From Akkermansia sp. (GTDB lineage Bacteria > Verrucomicrobiota > Verrucomicrobiia > Verrucomicrobiales > Akkermansiaceae), in assembly GCA_017555205.1 (NCBI GenBank), contig JAFZGW010000008.1:1-64000 (forward strand): a stretch of 64,000 bases of DNA. Reading direction: 5' to 3'. This document shows, one piece after another, positions 25,336-34,471 of this stretch. The notes below the pieces were generated by a model. It had not been told where the DNA came from and did no database searches. It saw only the letters and a list, made by a program, of their open reading frames with translations. Positions within the stretch are counted from its first letter, which is position 1; each line of letters begins with the position of its first letter. The translations under genes and the position numbers were made by a program.

Positions 25336-26751
25336 TTAAGCCTTGGTGAGTTTATAACCATCTTTACCATCTTTCATTGCCCAGCCCAAGTCAGCAAGCT
25401 TGCCACGCAGCGCATCAGCCGTTGCCCAGTCTTTCGCCAGACGGGCTGCCCAGCGCTCATCGGCAATAGCCTTGATGTCATCGGGAACCTCGATGTCGGC
25501 ATCGGGGTCGGGCAATTGAAGGCCAAGAGCCTCCATGATAAAGCGGAAGGCCTTCCACATATCCGTAGCTGCGGCAGCCGTCATCTCGGCCGGTTTTACA
25601 CCCTTGATGGCACTGAAGACGTGCCCGAGCGCTTCCGGGCAGTTCAGGTCATCTTCCAAGCTGTCCCATGCCGGCTGGAAGGTGCCGAGGGCAGGGGCTT
25701 TTTTTACAAGGTCACGGTAAGTGGGTTCTTTTTCGCCGCTGGCTTTGGCCAATTCTTTATCGAATCGACCGAGTTTATTGAGTGCGCTGGTGGCATCTTT
25801 CATGCCGCTGAGCGTGAAGTTAAGCGGTCGGCGATAATAGGCACTGGCCAACACATAGCGCAGAGCTGCCGGGGTGTAGCCCATTTCCTGCAGCTGATCA
25901 AGTGTGTACATGTTGCCCAAGCTCTTGCTCATCTTGGCTCCATCTACCAGCAGGTGGGTGACGTGGAACCAATGGCGCGCAAACTCACCACCGCAGGCGC
26001 AACGGCTTTGAGCTATTTCGTTTTCGTGGTGCGGGAAGACCAAATCCACGCCGCCGGAGTGCAAATCAAAGGTGTCACCCAGGTACTTGTGGCTCATGGC
26101 AGAGCATTCCAAGTGCCAACCGGGGCGCCCTTCACCCCATGGGGATGCCCAGAAATTCGGGCCGTCTTCCGGGCGGCGAGCTTTCCAGAGCACGAAGTCT
26201 GCAACGCTGTCTTTCTCGTACTCGTCCGTGTCTGCTCTTGTGTTGGCTGTTTTGCCAAGGTTAAGCTCTTGACGATCCAGGTGTGCGAGCCGACCGTAGT
26301 CTGCATACGAGGCAATGCGGAAGTAGACCGAACCGTCCTCGCTTTGGTAGGCGTGGTTGGCCTCTATGAGTTTTGCAACAATATCGAGTTGCTCTTTGAT
26401 ATGGGCAACTGCGCTGGGTTCTACATGCGGCTGCAAGCAGTTAAGTGCTCGGCAATCATCGTGAAACTTAGCTGTCCACTTCGCCGTGTATTCTCCCAAG
26501 GGAATGCCCTGAGCTTGTGAATTTCGGATGGTTTTATCATCTACATCCGTCAGGTTTCGCACATGTTTGGTGCGCAACCCGCCTAATTCCACAACGCGGC
26601 GGAAGACATCCTGCGCAACAAAGGTGCGGAAATTACCGATATGAGCGGCTGCGTACACCGTCGGTCCACAGCAGTAGAAGCGCAGCTGCTTGCCGTCTTC
26701 TGCCTGTACGGGCTTCGTAGCCCCCGACTGTGTATCATATAGGTTTAACAT
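25336..26751 (-). CDS. cysS: Cysteinyl-tRNA synthetase
   Basis: Charges tRNA-Cys, cytoplasmic, class I. The 471-aa protein begins [10 protein letters not shown]; zinc Cys is in FYCCGPTVY, the HIGH-like motif is [10 protein letters not shown], and the KMSKS motif is present exactly as [10 protein letters not shown]. Other zinc ligands are in CSAMSH and HHENEIAQS. The ATG 26751 is nine bases after the -10 box of a strong promoter, which excludes longer in-frame starts and implies a leaderless mRNA. It is followed by queF and queC. Confidence 0.97.
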   Translation of the reverse strand: MLNLYDTQSGATKPVQAEDGKQLRFYCCGPTVYAAAHIGNFRTFVAQDVFRRVVELGGLRTKHVRNLTDVDDKTIRNSQAQGIPLGEYTAKWTAKFHDDCRALNCLQPHVEPSAVAHIKEQLDIVAKLIEANHAYQSEDGSVYFRIASYADYGRLAHLDRQELNLGKTANTRADTDEYEKDSVADFVLWKARRPEDGPNFWASPWGEGRPGWHLECSAMSHKYLGDTFDLHSGGVDLVFPHHENEIAQSRCACGGEFARHWFHVTHLLVDGAKMSKSLGNMYTLDQLQEMGYTPAALRYVLASAYYRRPLNFTLSGMKDATSALNKLGRFDKELAKASGEKEPTYRDLVKKAPALGTFQPAWDSLEDDLNCPEALGHVFSAIKGVKPAEMTAAAATDMWKAFRFIMEALGLQLPDPDADIEVPDDIKAIADERWAARLAKDWATADALRGKLADLGWAMKDGKDGYKLTKA

Positions 26752-26760
26752 AGCACGCTC

Positions 26761-26789
26761 ATTATTGGCCTGCGTTGTTTTTTTGTCAA
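26761..26789 (-). promoter_or_regulatory. Promoter of cysS-queF-queC, leaderless
   Basis: TTGACA (26789-26784), exactly 17 bp, AATAAT (26766-26761), then nine bases to the cysS ATG. Eleven of twelve consensus bases. Faces the transglutaminase promoter across about 30 bases. Confidence 0.88.
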
Positions 26790-26821
26790 TACTACAGACT
26801 GACAGTATTGATTTTTTATTC

Positions 26822-26850
26822 TTTACGAATAGGCCGATATTTGCTAAGAT
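26822..26850 (+). promoter_or_regulatory. Promoter of the transglutaminase-like gene
   Basis: TTTACG (26822-26827), 17-bp spacer, TAAGAT (26845-26850); the ATG at 26857 is six bases later, so the mRNA would be leaderless. The adjacent cysS promoter reads the other way. Confidence 0.65.
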
Positions 26851-26856
26851 GGGTCT

Positions 26857-27939
26857 ATGCGAAAGGCTTTGGTTTCGATTGCTGTCATGTGTACACTGAG
26901 CTGTTGTGTGGGGTACAAGGTATCGGAACGTGGAACGACTACGTTGCTGACGTCCGGGGTGCAGAACGAGGCTCAGCTGTTGAGTGGTGTGCGTGCAGAA
27001 ATTGCAAAGCTCTCTCCGGAGATATGTTATGTATGGCGAGGTCAGGGGGATGCTTATCAACAAGCGAGGAAGGCTGCAGAGCTGTTGATGCGAGACGGCG
27101 CGGTTGTGGCGTTTGCGTTGTCGGCAAGGCGTAATTTTGTTACTCTGACTCCCACGTATGCCGATAATGAATACATGTTGAGAGCATATCGCAACCCTCA
27201 GTACAAATCAACGCTGACAGCTAACCAGAAGCAAGCTCTTGCTCTGGCTGAATCAGTTGTTCGAAAAGCTCGCAGTCAAAGTAAAAATCAGTATGAGTGT
27301 GCGCTCAAGCTGCACGATTGGATAGTGAATCATGGGCGCTACCGAACGGATTTGCATGGTAAAAATTCTGCGAATGTTACCACTGGAATGTTGTTGAACG
27401 GGGCGGGGGTGTGTGATTCGTATACACGGGTATGCAGGTTAATGCTTAGTATGGCAGGGATTGAGAATCGTTTTGTAGCCGGTGAGGCTAACAATGAAAA
27501 CCATTGTTGGAACCTTGCTCGCCTTGATGGACATTGGGTTCACATTGATTGTACTTATAGTGACCCGACTCCGGATGAGGCCGGGCGCGTGTATCATACT
27601 CACTTTGCGATTCCGGATAGTCTAATTGCGCGTGATCATAGCTGGAAGCGTGCCGATTATCCTGCGGCAAATTCCATAGAGTTGTATTATCCCATACGCT
27701 ATGCTGCATTTGCTTCTATCGAGGATTTTGTGATTTGGTGCAAAAACTACCGCATGAAGCCCGAGTATATACATGTTACTGCTTATGTTGAAGAGCTTCG
27801 GAGCCTGGGGCATGACTACAAGGCAATCATGAGTCGAGTCGGGGATGCTCATGCTAAATTAGGTGAACATGTGCTGCTGAGCTTTTCGCTCGAGGATGAT
27901 TTGCCCGGAGTCATTGTCGCCAAGTGTCGAGTCCGGTAA
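26857..27939 (+). CDS. Transglutaminase-like lipoprotein
   Basis: A 360-aa exported protein with lipobox-like TLSCC at residues 13-17. The transglutaminase/protease-like core shows the catalytic triad region: Cys in GVCDSYTRVC, His in NENHCWNLARL, and Asp in HIDCTYSD. These domains cleave or cross-link peptide bonds; in bacteria many act on the cell wall or as proteases. It lies alone between cysS (divergent) and lepA (same strand, separate promoter). Catalytic class is well supported, substrate unknown. Confidence 0.82.
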   Translation: MRKALVSIAVMCTLSCCVGYKVSERGTTTLLTSGVQNEAQLLSGVRAEIAKLSPEICYVWRGQGDAYQQARKAAELLMRDGAVVAFALSARRNFVTLTPTYADNEYMLRAYRNPQYKSTLTANQKQALALAESVVRKARSQSKNQYECALKLHDWIVNHGRYRTDLHGKNSANVTTGMLLNGAGVCDSYTRVCRLMLSMAGIENRFVAGEANNENHCWNLARLDGHWVHIDCTYSDPTPDEAGRVYHTHFAIPDSLIARDHSWKRADYPAANSIELYYPIRYAAFASIEDFVIWCKNYRMKPEYIHVTAYVEELRSLGHDYKAIMSRVGDAHAKLGEHVLLSFSLEDDLPGVIVAKCRVR

Positions 27940-27948
27940 ACTTTCGGC

Positions 27949-27977
27949 TTGACAAAAGAATGACAAGCGTGTATATT
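27949..27977 (+). promoter_or_regulatory. Promoter of lepA, leaderless
   Basis: TTGACA (27949-27954), exactly 17 bp, TATATT (27972-27977), then nine bases to the ATG at 27987. The boxes match consensus at 11 of 12 positions. An upstream in-frame GTG at 27924 lies before the promoter and is rejected as start. Confidence 0.92.
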
Positions 27978-27986
27978 CCCGCGCGC

Positions 27987-29792
27987 ATGGCTACGGATAT
28001 CCGCTTCAAACGAAACTTTTCCATTATTGCTCACATTGACCACGGCAAGACGACCTTATCGGATCGTTTGCTGGAGTTCACTAACACCATCGGCGAGCGC
28101 GATAAGCAGGATCAGCTGCTCGATGCCATGGATTTGGAGCGTGAAAAGGGTATTACCATTAAATCGCATCCGGTAACGATGCGCTATAAGGCTAAAGATG
28201 GTAACACATACGAGCTTAATCTTCTCGATACCCCCGGGCACGTTGACTTCTCATACGAAGTGAGCCGTTCTTTGGCTGCATGTGATGGCGCTGTTTTGAT
28301 TGTGGATGCCGCTCAGGGGGTGGAGGCTCAAACGCTGGCCAACATGCACCTTGCCCTTGACCAACAGCTCGAAATCGTGCCGGTTGTTAACAAAATTGAC
28401 CTGCCCAGTGCAAACTTGCCCAAAGTATACAAGCAGCTGGAAGATGTTGTTTGCATTCCCCACGAGGAGGCGATCCTTTGCTCTGCCAAGGCCGGTATCG
28501 GTATCGAAGATGTGCTGGAGGCTGTTGTGAGCCGCGTGCCTTCCCCCAAACCGGCTGAGGATGATAAACTGCGTGCTTTGGTGTTCGATTCGGTGTACGA
28601 CTCCTACCGAGGGGTGGTTTCCTATGTGCGTATGGTAAGCGGTACCGTATGCCGTGGTATGAAAGTTAAGCTTTTCGCAACGGATGAGACTTACGAGGTG
28701 AAGGAAGTCGGCGTGTTTACCCCGAAAATGCAGGCGACTGACCAGCTCGAGACCGGTGACGTTGGTTACATTATTGCCAACATGAAATCTGCTGCAGATG
28801 TGAAGATTGGTGACACCTACACCAACCTCGCCAATCCTTGCTCGGAGCCGTTGCCCGGCTTCAAAGAGATTCGCCCCATGGTGTTCTCAGGCATTTATCC
28901 TGTGGATTCTTCGGACTACGAAGCATTGAAGGCCGCTATGGCTAAGCTGCAGATTAACGATGCTGCATTCACCTACATGGGTGAGAGCTCCGTGGCTCTC
29001 GGATTCGGTTTCCGCTGTGGTTTCCTTGGTTTGCTGCACATGGAAATCATTCAGGAACGACTGCGCCGCGAATTTAATATGGACGTTATTTCCACCTATC
29101 CCTCCGTAATTTATGAAGTGACGAAGACGGACGGAACAGAAATTCAGGTGGACAATCCCAGTATTTTGCCTGATCCTCAGGAGATTCAGGAGATTCGTGA
29201 GCCTATTGTAAAGGTATTCGTGATGATTCCGGCGGACTACATTGGCGATATCATGCGAATTGTGATGGAGAAGCGAGGCGAAGTCGTACATACAGAAACG
29301 ATTGACGACACGCGCGTGATGCTCACATGCCGCATTCCCATGGCGGAAATCCTTGTCGATTTTAACGATAAGCTCAAATCCACGACCCGTGGCTACGGCT
29401 CCATGGACTATGAGTACGATGGCTATCAAGCTGCAAAGCTCGTGAAGATGGATATGATGATTGCCGGCGAGCCTGTGGATGCTTTCTCGATGATTGTACA
29501 CCGCGAGCGCGCAGAATCTCAGGGGCGCGAAATTGCGTTGAAGCTTAAGGATGTGATACCAAGACAGCTCTTCACCGTGGCTATTCAGGCTTGCATTGGC
29601 GGCAAGATTATTGCCCGCGAAAGCATTTCTGCCATGCGTAAGAATGTGACGGCCAAGTGCTACGGCGGTGACGTGACTCGTAAACGCAAGCTGCTTGAAA
29701 AGCAGAAGGAGGGTAAGAAGCGCATGAAGTCTATCGGTCGCGTGAATATCCCGCAGGAGGCCTTCATCAATGTGCTGAAAACGGGCGATTGA
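27987..29792 (+). CDS. lepA: Elongation factor 4 (ribosome back-translocase)
   Basis: Ribosome-binding GTPase of 601 aa (E. coli LepA 599). G1 is AHIDHGKTTL (residues 16-25), the G3 region is DTPGHVDF, and G4 is VNKIDL. EF-G-like domains and the LepA-specific C-terminal domain follow, with the end KKRMKSIGRVNIPQEAF. Start at ATG 27987 fixed by the strong promoter nine bases upstream. The downstream patatin gene starts 27 bases after its stop. Confidence 0.97.
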   Translation: MATDIRFKRNFSIIAHIDHGKTTLSDRLLEFTNTIGERDKQDQLLDAMDLEREKGITIKSHPVTMRYKAKDGNTYELNLLDTPGHVDFSYEVSRSLAACDGAVLIVDAAQGVEAQTLANMHLALDQQLEIVPVVNKIDLPSANLPKVYKQLEDVVCIPHEEAILCSAKAGIGIEDVLEAVVSRVPSPKPAEDDKLRALVFDSVYDSYRGVVSYVRMVSGTVCRGMKVKLFATDETYEVKEVGVFTPKMQATDQLETGDVGYIIANMKSAADVKIGDTYTNLANPCSEPLPGFKEIRPMVFSGIYPVDSSDYEALKAAMAKLQINDAAFTYMGESSVALGFGFRCGFLGLLHMEIIQERLRREFNMDVISTYPSVIYEVTKTDGTEIQVDNPSILPDPQEIQEIREPIVKVFVMIPADYIGDIMRIVMEKRGEVVHTETIDDTRVMLTCRIPMAEILVDFNDKLKSTTRGYGSMDYEYDGYQAAKLVKMDMMIAGEPVDAFSMIVHRERAESQGREIALKLKDVIPRQLFTVAIQACIGGKIIARESISAMRKNVTAKCYGGDVTRKRKLLEKQKEGKKRMKSIGRVNIPQEAFINVLKTGD

Positions 29793-29818
29793 TAGCGCGA
29801 GGAATCGGACTGCACCCC

Positions 29819-30667
29819 ATGAAAACAGGGCTGGTACTGGAAGGCGGCGCCATGCGCGGTATGTTCACGGCGGGCGTACTGGATGTGTTCATGGAGAAGG
29901 GGATTACCTTCGACGGGGTAATCGGTGTATCTGCCGGAGCCGCGTTTGGCGTGAATTTCAAGACGGGGCAAATTGGCCGAGCCATTCGCTACAATAAGCG
30001 CTATTGCCGAGATAAGCGCTATTGTGGCCTGTGGGCATTGCTGCGCGATGGTAACATATACAGCCGCGATTTCTGCTATGAGGAGGTGCCTCTGAAGCTT
30101 GATAAATTTGACTTTGAGGCATACAGTCGCAATCCCATGCCTTTCTATGTGGTTGCGACTGATATCGAAACCGGCGAGCCGGTGTACCATGAATATGGTG
30201 GGTGGGAGGATCACACCTTCGAGTGGATTCGTGCCTCGGCGTCTATGCCGCTGGTTTCGCAAATGGTAGAGATAGAGGGGCGTAAGTTGCTGGATGGCGG
30301 GATTTCAGACTCCATCCCCTTGCGATATTTTGAGAGTATTGGTTATAATCGCAACGTGGTTATACTGACACAGCCTCCCATGTACGAGAAGAAGGAGAAT
30401 GGGTTGCTTTTTGCTGTGCGGCTTATGTACCGCAAGTACCCGGAACTCGTGAAAGCAATGGAGACCCGCCACCTGCGCTACAATGATACCCTTCGTTATA
30501 TCGAGGAGCAGGAACGAGCAGGGGAAATACTGGTTATCCGCCCCGATGCTCCGTTGCCGGTGAGTAGGGTGGAGAAGAAACCCGAACGTTTGCAGGCTGC
30601 TTATGATATCGGTCGCGAGACCGCATTTAAGCAAATGGAGGCTTTGAGAGCCTTTTTGTGCAAATGA
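29819..30667 (+). CDS. Patatin-like phospholipase
   Basis: Predicted lipid acyl hydrolase with a Ser-Asp dyad, 282 aa. The oxyanion loop is GGAMRGMF (residues about 8-15), the nucleophile is in GVSAGAAFG, and the Asp is in LLDGGISDSIP. This set is characteristic of the YjjU/patatin family. The ATG at 29819 begins MKTGLVLEGG; an upstream TTG that overlaps the lepA stop is less likely. Probably co-transcribed with lepA. Lipid substrate unknown. Confidence 0.88.
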   Translation: MKTGLVLEGGAMRGMFTAGVLDVFMEKGITFDGVIGVSAGAAFGVNFKTGQIGRAIRYNKRYCRDKRYCGLWALLRDGNIYSRDFCYEEVPLKLDKFDFEAYSRNPMPFYVVATDIETGEPVYHEYGGWEDHTFEWIRASASMPLVSQMVEIEGRKLLDGGISDSIPLRYFESIGYNRNVVILTQPPMYEKKENGLLFAVRLMYRKYPELVKAMETRHLRYNDTLRYIEEQERAGEILVIRPDAPLPVSRVEKKPERLQAAYDIGRETAFKQMEALRAFLCK

Positions 30668-30735
30668 TTCGGTCATGTTTGCAAAAAAAATACCATGAAG
30701 CCGCTTTTTCTGCTTTATTTGTGAACTAAAGTGGT

Positions 30736-30741
30736 TATAAT
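30736..30741 (+). promoter_or_regulatory. -10 box upstream of ilvE
   Basis: Perfect TATAAT at 30736-30741, 28 bases before the ATG at 30770. No good -35 box is seen 16-18 bases upstream (CTTTAT at 30713-30718). Confidence 0.45.
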
Positions 30742-30769
30742 AGCAGCGTTCACGTTCGATTTTTTTATT

Positions 30770-31621
30770 ATGAAAATCTGGTTAGATGGAAAATTGGTTG
30801 ATTCGAGTGAGGCAACAGTCTCAGTCTTCGATCACGGTGTGTTGTATGGTGATGGTGTTTTCGAGGGTATTCGATTCTACTCCGGTAAAGTGTTCCGCCT
30901 TGAGGAGCATATCGTGCGCCTTTTTGATTCCATGCGTTACCTTGCAATGGAGTGCCCATGGAGCTTTGATGAGGTATGCCAGGCAACTAAGGATACTGTC
31001 GCGGCCAATGGTATGGAGGATGGTTACATTCGTTTGGTTGTGACCCGCGGTAAGGGTGATTTGGGACTTAATCCCCGCAACTGCCCTCGCCCCAGTATGT
31101 TTATCATAGTGCAGAACATTGCTCTGTACCCGGCCGAGATGTATGAGAACGGCCTGAGCATGATTACCTCTACTTTCCGTCGTCCGAATCCTGACATCCT
31201 TTGCCCTCAGGTTAAAAGTTTGAACTATCTCAACGGTATTTCAGCCAAGATGGAGGCCGTAGCTCAGGGGGCGGGTGAAGCTCTCATGCTTAATCAGCGT
31301 GGTAATGTGGCCGAATGCACCGGCGACAACATTTTCATCGTCCGCGATGGGGTGGTAATGACCCCCCCGCTGACAGAAGGTGCTTTGGGCGGTATTACGC
31401 GCCATGCTGTATTCGACATTTGCTCTGAGCTGGGTATTCCCTGCATTGAGAAGGTGATGAACCGCTTCGATGTTTTGAGTGCCGATGAGTGTTTCCTGAC
31501 CGGTACTGCTGCTGAAGTAATTGCTGCCACCTCTCTTGATGGTCGTAAGATTGGCTCCGGTGTAGCCGGTCCCGTTACAGGTCGCATCCTCGCCCGCTTC
31601 CGCACTCTCGTGCGTGAGTAA
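30770..31621 (+). CDS. ilvE: Branched-chain amino acid aminotransferase, class IV PLP fold
   Basis: Transfers amino groups to the keto acids of Leu, Ile and Val. The 283-aa protein shows the early motif GVFEGIRFY (residues about 36-44), the PLP Lys in VKSLNYLNGISAKMEA, and phosphate-binding ECTGDNIFIV and LGGITR. FEGIR favours IlvE over D-amino acid aminotransferase or PabC, but the class IV family is close. The start gives MKIWLDGK. A terminator follows directly. Confidence 0.88.
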   Translation: MKIWLDGKLVDSSEATVSVFDHGVLYGDGVFEGIRFYSGKVFRLEEHIVRLFDSMRYLAMECPWSFDEVCQATKDTVAANGMEDGYIRLVVTRGKGDLGLNPRNCPRPSMFIIVQNIALYPAEMYENGLSMITSTFRRPNPDILCPQVKSLNYLNGISAKMEAVAQGAGEALMLNQRGNVAECTGDNIFIVRDGVVMTPPLTEGALGGITRHAVFDICSELGIPCIEKVMNRFDVLSADECFLTGTAAEVIAATSLDGRKIGSGVAGPVTGRILARFRTLVRE

Positions 31622-31642
31622 TTTTTCTTATCATCCGAATCC

Positions 31643-31678
31643 GCGGTGGAGCCAATGGGCTCCACCGCTGCTTTTTTT
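31643..31678 (+). terminator. Terminator of ilvE
   Basis: Eleven-base perfect stem GCGGTGGAGCC/GGCTCCACCGC (31643-31653/31658-31668), then TTTTTTT. It lies only 10 bases before the Nudix gene. Confidence 0.92.
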
Positions 31679-31687
31679 GCCCTATAT

Positions 31688-32194
31688 ATGGATACTCTTT
31701 ATGAAGGAAAGTTTCTGACCTTGGTGCGCGAGGGGCGCTGGGAATACTGTGAGCGGGTACGAAATACGCCTGCTGCCATGATATTTGCCTGTACACCCGA
31801 GGGCAATGTGTTGCTGGTGGAGGAATTTCGGCCGCCGATTGCTGCTCAGAGTATATGTTTTCCGGCAGGGTTGGTGGGGGATGAAGGCCCGGAGAGTGCT
31901 TTGTTGGCTGCCGGACGTGAATTGGTGGAAGAAACCGGGTATGAGGCCGGGCAACTTCGTTACCTATTCACTGGACCGTCATCCCCGGGGCTGACCTCTG
32001 AGACCGTTGCCTTTTACCTAGCCGTTGATTTGCGCAGAGTTGGAGCCGGCGGTGGTGTGGACAATGAAAATATAATAGTGCACGAAGTTCCTTTGGCAGA
32101 GATTGATACTTGGTTGGCTGAACAGATGGCTGCCGGTAAATCCATTGACCCTCGTGTTTATACAGGTTTGTATTTCCTTAGTCAGCATGCCTGA
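31688..32194 (+). CDS. Nudix hydrolase, ADP-sugar pyrophosphatase type
   Basis: Nucleotide-diphosphate hydrolase of 168 aa. The region FPAGLVGDEGPESALLAAGR plus ELVEETGYEAG forms the Nudix helix, with the REL-EETG core intact but spacing at its start slightly unusual. VEEFRPP before and PAGL inside are typical of ADP-ribose pyrophosphatases. Begins at ATG 31688 right after the ilvE terminator; the next gene overlaps its end by eight bases. Substrate is inferred from the family. Confidence 0.85.
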   Translation: MDTLYEGKFLTLVREGRWEYCERVRNTPAAMIFACTPEGNVLLVEEFRPPIAAQSICFPAGLVGDEGPESALLAAGRELVEETGYEAGQLRYLFTGPSSPGLTSETVAFYLAVDLRRVGAGGGVDNENIIVHEVPLAEIDTWLAEQMAAGKSIDPRVYTGLYFLSQHA

Positions 32195-32651
32195 GTTAGA
32201 AGAGTATTATGTAGTAAGACCCGGAGGTATACCGAAGGGGCCGTATACTATGGCTGCACTTAAAATGCTGGCCTTACAGCGTGCTGTTACTTCGGAGCAC
32301 TTGTATTGTAAGGAGGGGATGAGCGAATGGCTGCCTATCAGTCAATTGTTTACTAAAGAAAACGCTTGGATGTTAGGTGGCTCATGCAGTGGCTCATCTG
32401 CGGGCATAAGTTCTCACTTGACTGCGTCCATTATAGTGTTGGTGGTGTCTGTCACTATGTGTATTTTCAGTTTACCGTTTGCTGTAGCGGCCGTGGTACA
32501 GGCAAGCCGTGCTAAGGGGATAATGACATCGGACCCCGTGAGGGGACGCCATTTGGCTGAATCCGCCTATTTCTGGTTAATTGTGACTTATTTTGTGATA
32601 TTTTTGCAGGTAAGTGCAATCGTCATAATGGGCATATTCGGGGGGGGGTAA
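32187..32651 (+). CDS. GYF_2-CD225 (dispanin-like) membrane protein
   Basis: A 154-aa protein with an N-terminal GYF_2/DUF4339 domain (residues about 4-52; YYVVRPGGIPKGPYTMAAL, WLPISQLF). A CD225-type pair of membrane helices follows (about 73-105 and 125-150, LTASIIVLVVSVTMCIFSL). Such proteins are common in Verrucomicrobia and Planctomycetes; their role is unknown, probably membrane scaffolding or stress. It overlaps the Nudix stop by eight bases, so they are co-translated. Confidence 0.8.
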   Translation: MPELEEYYVVRPGGIPKGPYTMAALKMLALQRAVTSEHLYCKEGMSEWLPISQLFTKENAWMLGGSCSGSSAGISSHLTASIIVLVVSVTMCIFSLPFAVAAVVQASRAKGIMTSDPVRGRHLAESAYFWLIVTYFVIFLQVSAIVIMGIFGGG

Positions 32652-32679
32652 TTGCCTTACGCAGCCATTAAACGGATAT

Positions 32680-33489
32680 TCACAATACGGCGGCCATCAC
32701 AAACATACCTGTCATCACCCCGCCGATACTGAGGTGGTGGTGCCCCCAGCGCTCTGCCATGGGCAGAAGTTCATCGAACGAGATGAATACCATGATGCCG
32801 GCTACAACGGCAAAAAGTATACCTAACAGAGTAGTTCCCAGGAACGGCAGCAGAACAAACATGCAAACCAATGCTCCCAGCGGTTCTGCCAAGCCGGTGA
32901 GTGTTCCTATCCAAAAAGCTTTGCTACGGCTCCCGGTGCCGTAGAGCAGGGGAACAGCTACGGTAAGACCTTCCGGGATGTTGTGAATTGCTACCGCCAG
33001 TGCCACTGACATGGCGATGCTTACGTTGTCAAAGGCTGCGGCTACTGTTGCCATGCCTTCCGGGAAATTGTGTACACCTATTGCTATGGCAAACAGAAAT
33101 GCGGAGCGCTTTACCTTGTCGCGTCCCTTCAGGCTGGTGGCAAACTGAGCCTCGTGGACTTCGTTCTCGCTGCGGAACTCATGCGGGTTCTCATCTTCCG
33201 GTACCAATTTGTCTATGAGTGCCGCCAGTCCCATTCCTCCGAAGAATGAACCAAGTGTAATCCACTTATTGACAGTGCCTTCTCCAAGTTTTTCCATGGC
33301 CAGAGGCATTAACTCCATGAATGAGATATAGACCATTACTCCGGCACTTGCTCCAAGCGAGAAAGTAAGCATCTTCGCATTCGTGCGTTTCAAAAACAGC
33401 GCTACTGCAGCACCGATGCCGGTACACAGACCGGCAAGCAGTGATAGAGCTCCGCCTATGAGTATTTGTTCCTCCATGCCGTTGAACAT
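32680..33489 (-). CDS. ZIP-family divalent metal transporter (ZupT type)
   Basis: Inner-membrane importer of zinc or other divalent ions, about 269 aa with eight predicted helices. The family metal sites are HNFPEG and HNIPEG in helices 4 and 5; a charged cytoplasmic loop (PEDENPHEFRSENEVHEAQF) sits in the middle, as in ZupT. Several in-frame starts exist; a promoter at 33524-33496 puts the transcript start near ATG 33489, so this start or the ATG at 33477 is preferred over the longer GTG/ATG forms. Confidence 0.88.
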   Translation of the reverse strand: MFNGMEEQILIGGALSLLAGLCTGIGAAVALFLKRTNAKMLTFSLGASAGVMVYISFMELMPLAMEKLGEGTVNKWITLGSFFGGMGLAALIDKLVPEDENPHEFRSENEVHEAQFATSLKGRDKVKRSAFLFAIAIGVHNFPEGMATVAAAFDNVSIAMSVALAVAIHNIPEGLTVAVPLLYGTGSRSKAFWIGTLTGLAEPLGALVCMFVLLPFLGTTLLGILFAVVAGIMVFISFDELLPMAERWGHHHLSIGGVMTGMFVMAAVL

Positions 33490-33495
33490 GGCGTT

Positions 33496-33524
33496 CTTGT
33501 ACCCCATTATCACGCGGCTGTCAA
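33496..33524 (-). promoter_or_regulatory. Promoter of the ZIP transporter gene
   Basis: TTGACA (33524-33519), 17-bp spacer, TACAAG (33501-33496) on the minus strand. It predicts transcription starting at about 33489, exactly at an in-frame ATG. The -10 box is weak. Confidence 0.55.
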
Positions 33525-33706
33525 TGAAATTTTGGAACTATTGCATGCAGAAGTTTTCTTCGGGCGTACTCGAAATTGCCGGATTGGGACGAAATACCGG
33601 GCGAGGGGTTAGAAAACGGACGCTTTTTTGGTAGCTGGCACACTTTAGACTCGCTTTTTGTGACGGAACGTGGCAAAGTATTCCTTGACAAAGTATTTTC
33701 CCCCTC

Positions 33707-34438
33707 ATGTCTGAAACAACCTCTCCCCAATATAAGCGAATACTGCTCAAACTGAGCGGTGAGGCTCTGCGTGCGCAGGGCAGTAAGGATAACATCTCCC
33801 CTGAAATCGTGGCTCGAATTGCGCGCGAAATCGCTGAGGCTCAGCAGAAAGGTAATCTTCAGATTGCCATTGTGGTGGGTGGCGGTAATATATGGCGTGG
33901 TGCAAAGGCCAGTGTTCGCGGAATGGATCGCCCCACAGCAGATTATGTGGGAATGCTGGCCACGGTTATGAATGCCCTCTCGATATGCTCCGCTGTACAG
34001 GAGGCCGGTGTGCCGGCTCATGTAATGAGCGCTATTGAGATGAAGAATGTTGCGGAGCCCTATGTGCGCAATACCGCTCGCGAATTGCTGCGCGATGGTC
34101 AAGTAGTTGTATTTGCCGCCGGTACGGGCAATCCCTTCTTCAGTACCGACACGGCTGCTGCCTTGCGTGCCTGTGAAATTAACGCTGAAGTTGTGATGAA
34201 AGCAACTTCTGTAGATGGTGTTTACACTGCAGATCCCAAGAAAGACCCTACAGCTACGAGATTTGACGAAATATCGTACGAGGAATGTATCTCCCGCGAG
34301 CTCAAGGTAATGGATCAGACAGCTTTCACCCTGTGCAAAGACAACAAGAAGCCCATTATGGTTTTCGATATGCACAAGCCCGGTAATATTACCCGCGCTC
34401 TGCTCGGTGAGCAGATTGGTACCATTATCGGCGGATAA
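33707..34438 (+). CDS. pyrH: UMP kinase
   Basis: Phosphorylates UMP to UDP; amino-acid-kinase fold, hexameric in bacteria. The 243-aa sequence shows LLKLSGEAL (residues 13-21), VVGGGNIWRG, DYVGMLATVMNAL, GTGNPFFSTDTAAALRA and ATSVDGVYTADP, all diagnostic. A -10-like TATTTT ends seven bases before the ATG. It heads the pyrH-frr-bactofilin run; pyrH-frr order is common in bacteria. Confidence 0.97.
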   Translation: MSETTSPQYKRILLKLSGEALRAQGSKDNISPEIVARIAREIAEAQQKGNLQIAIVVGGGNIWRGAKASVRGMDRPTADYVGMLATVMNALSICSAVQEAGVPAHVMSAIEMKNVAEPYVRNTARELLRDGQVVVFAAGTGNPFFSTDTAAALRACEINAEVVMKATSVDGVYTADPKKDPTATRFDEISYEECISRELKVMDQTAFTLCKDNKKPIMVFDMHKPGNITRALLGEQIGTIIGG

Positions 34439-34471
34439 TTCTCATTAACTCACATACTCATTATACATAAT

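Noticed and set aside
27924..27986. Longer lepA from a GTG start
   Set aside because: It would begin upstream of the TTGACA/TATATT promoter, so it would not be transcribed.
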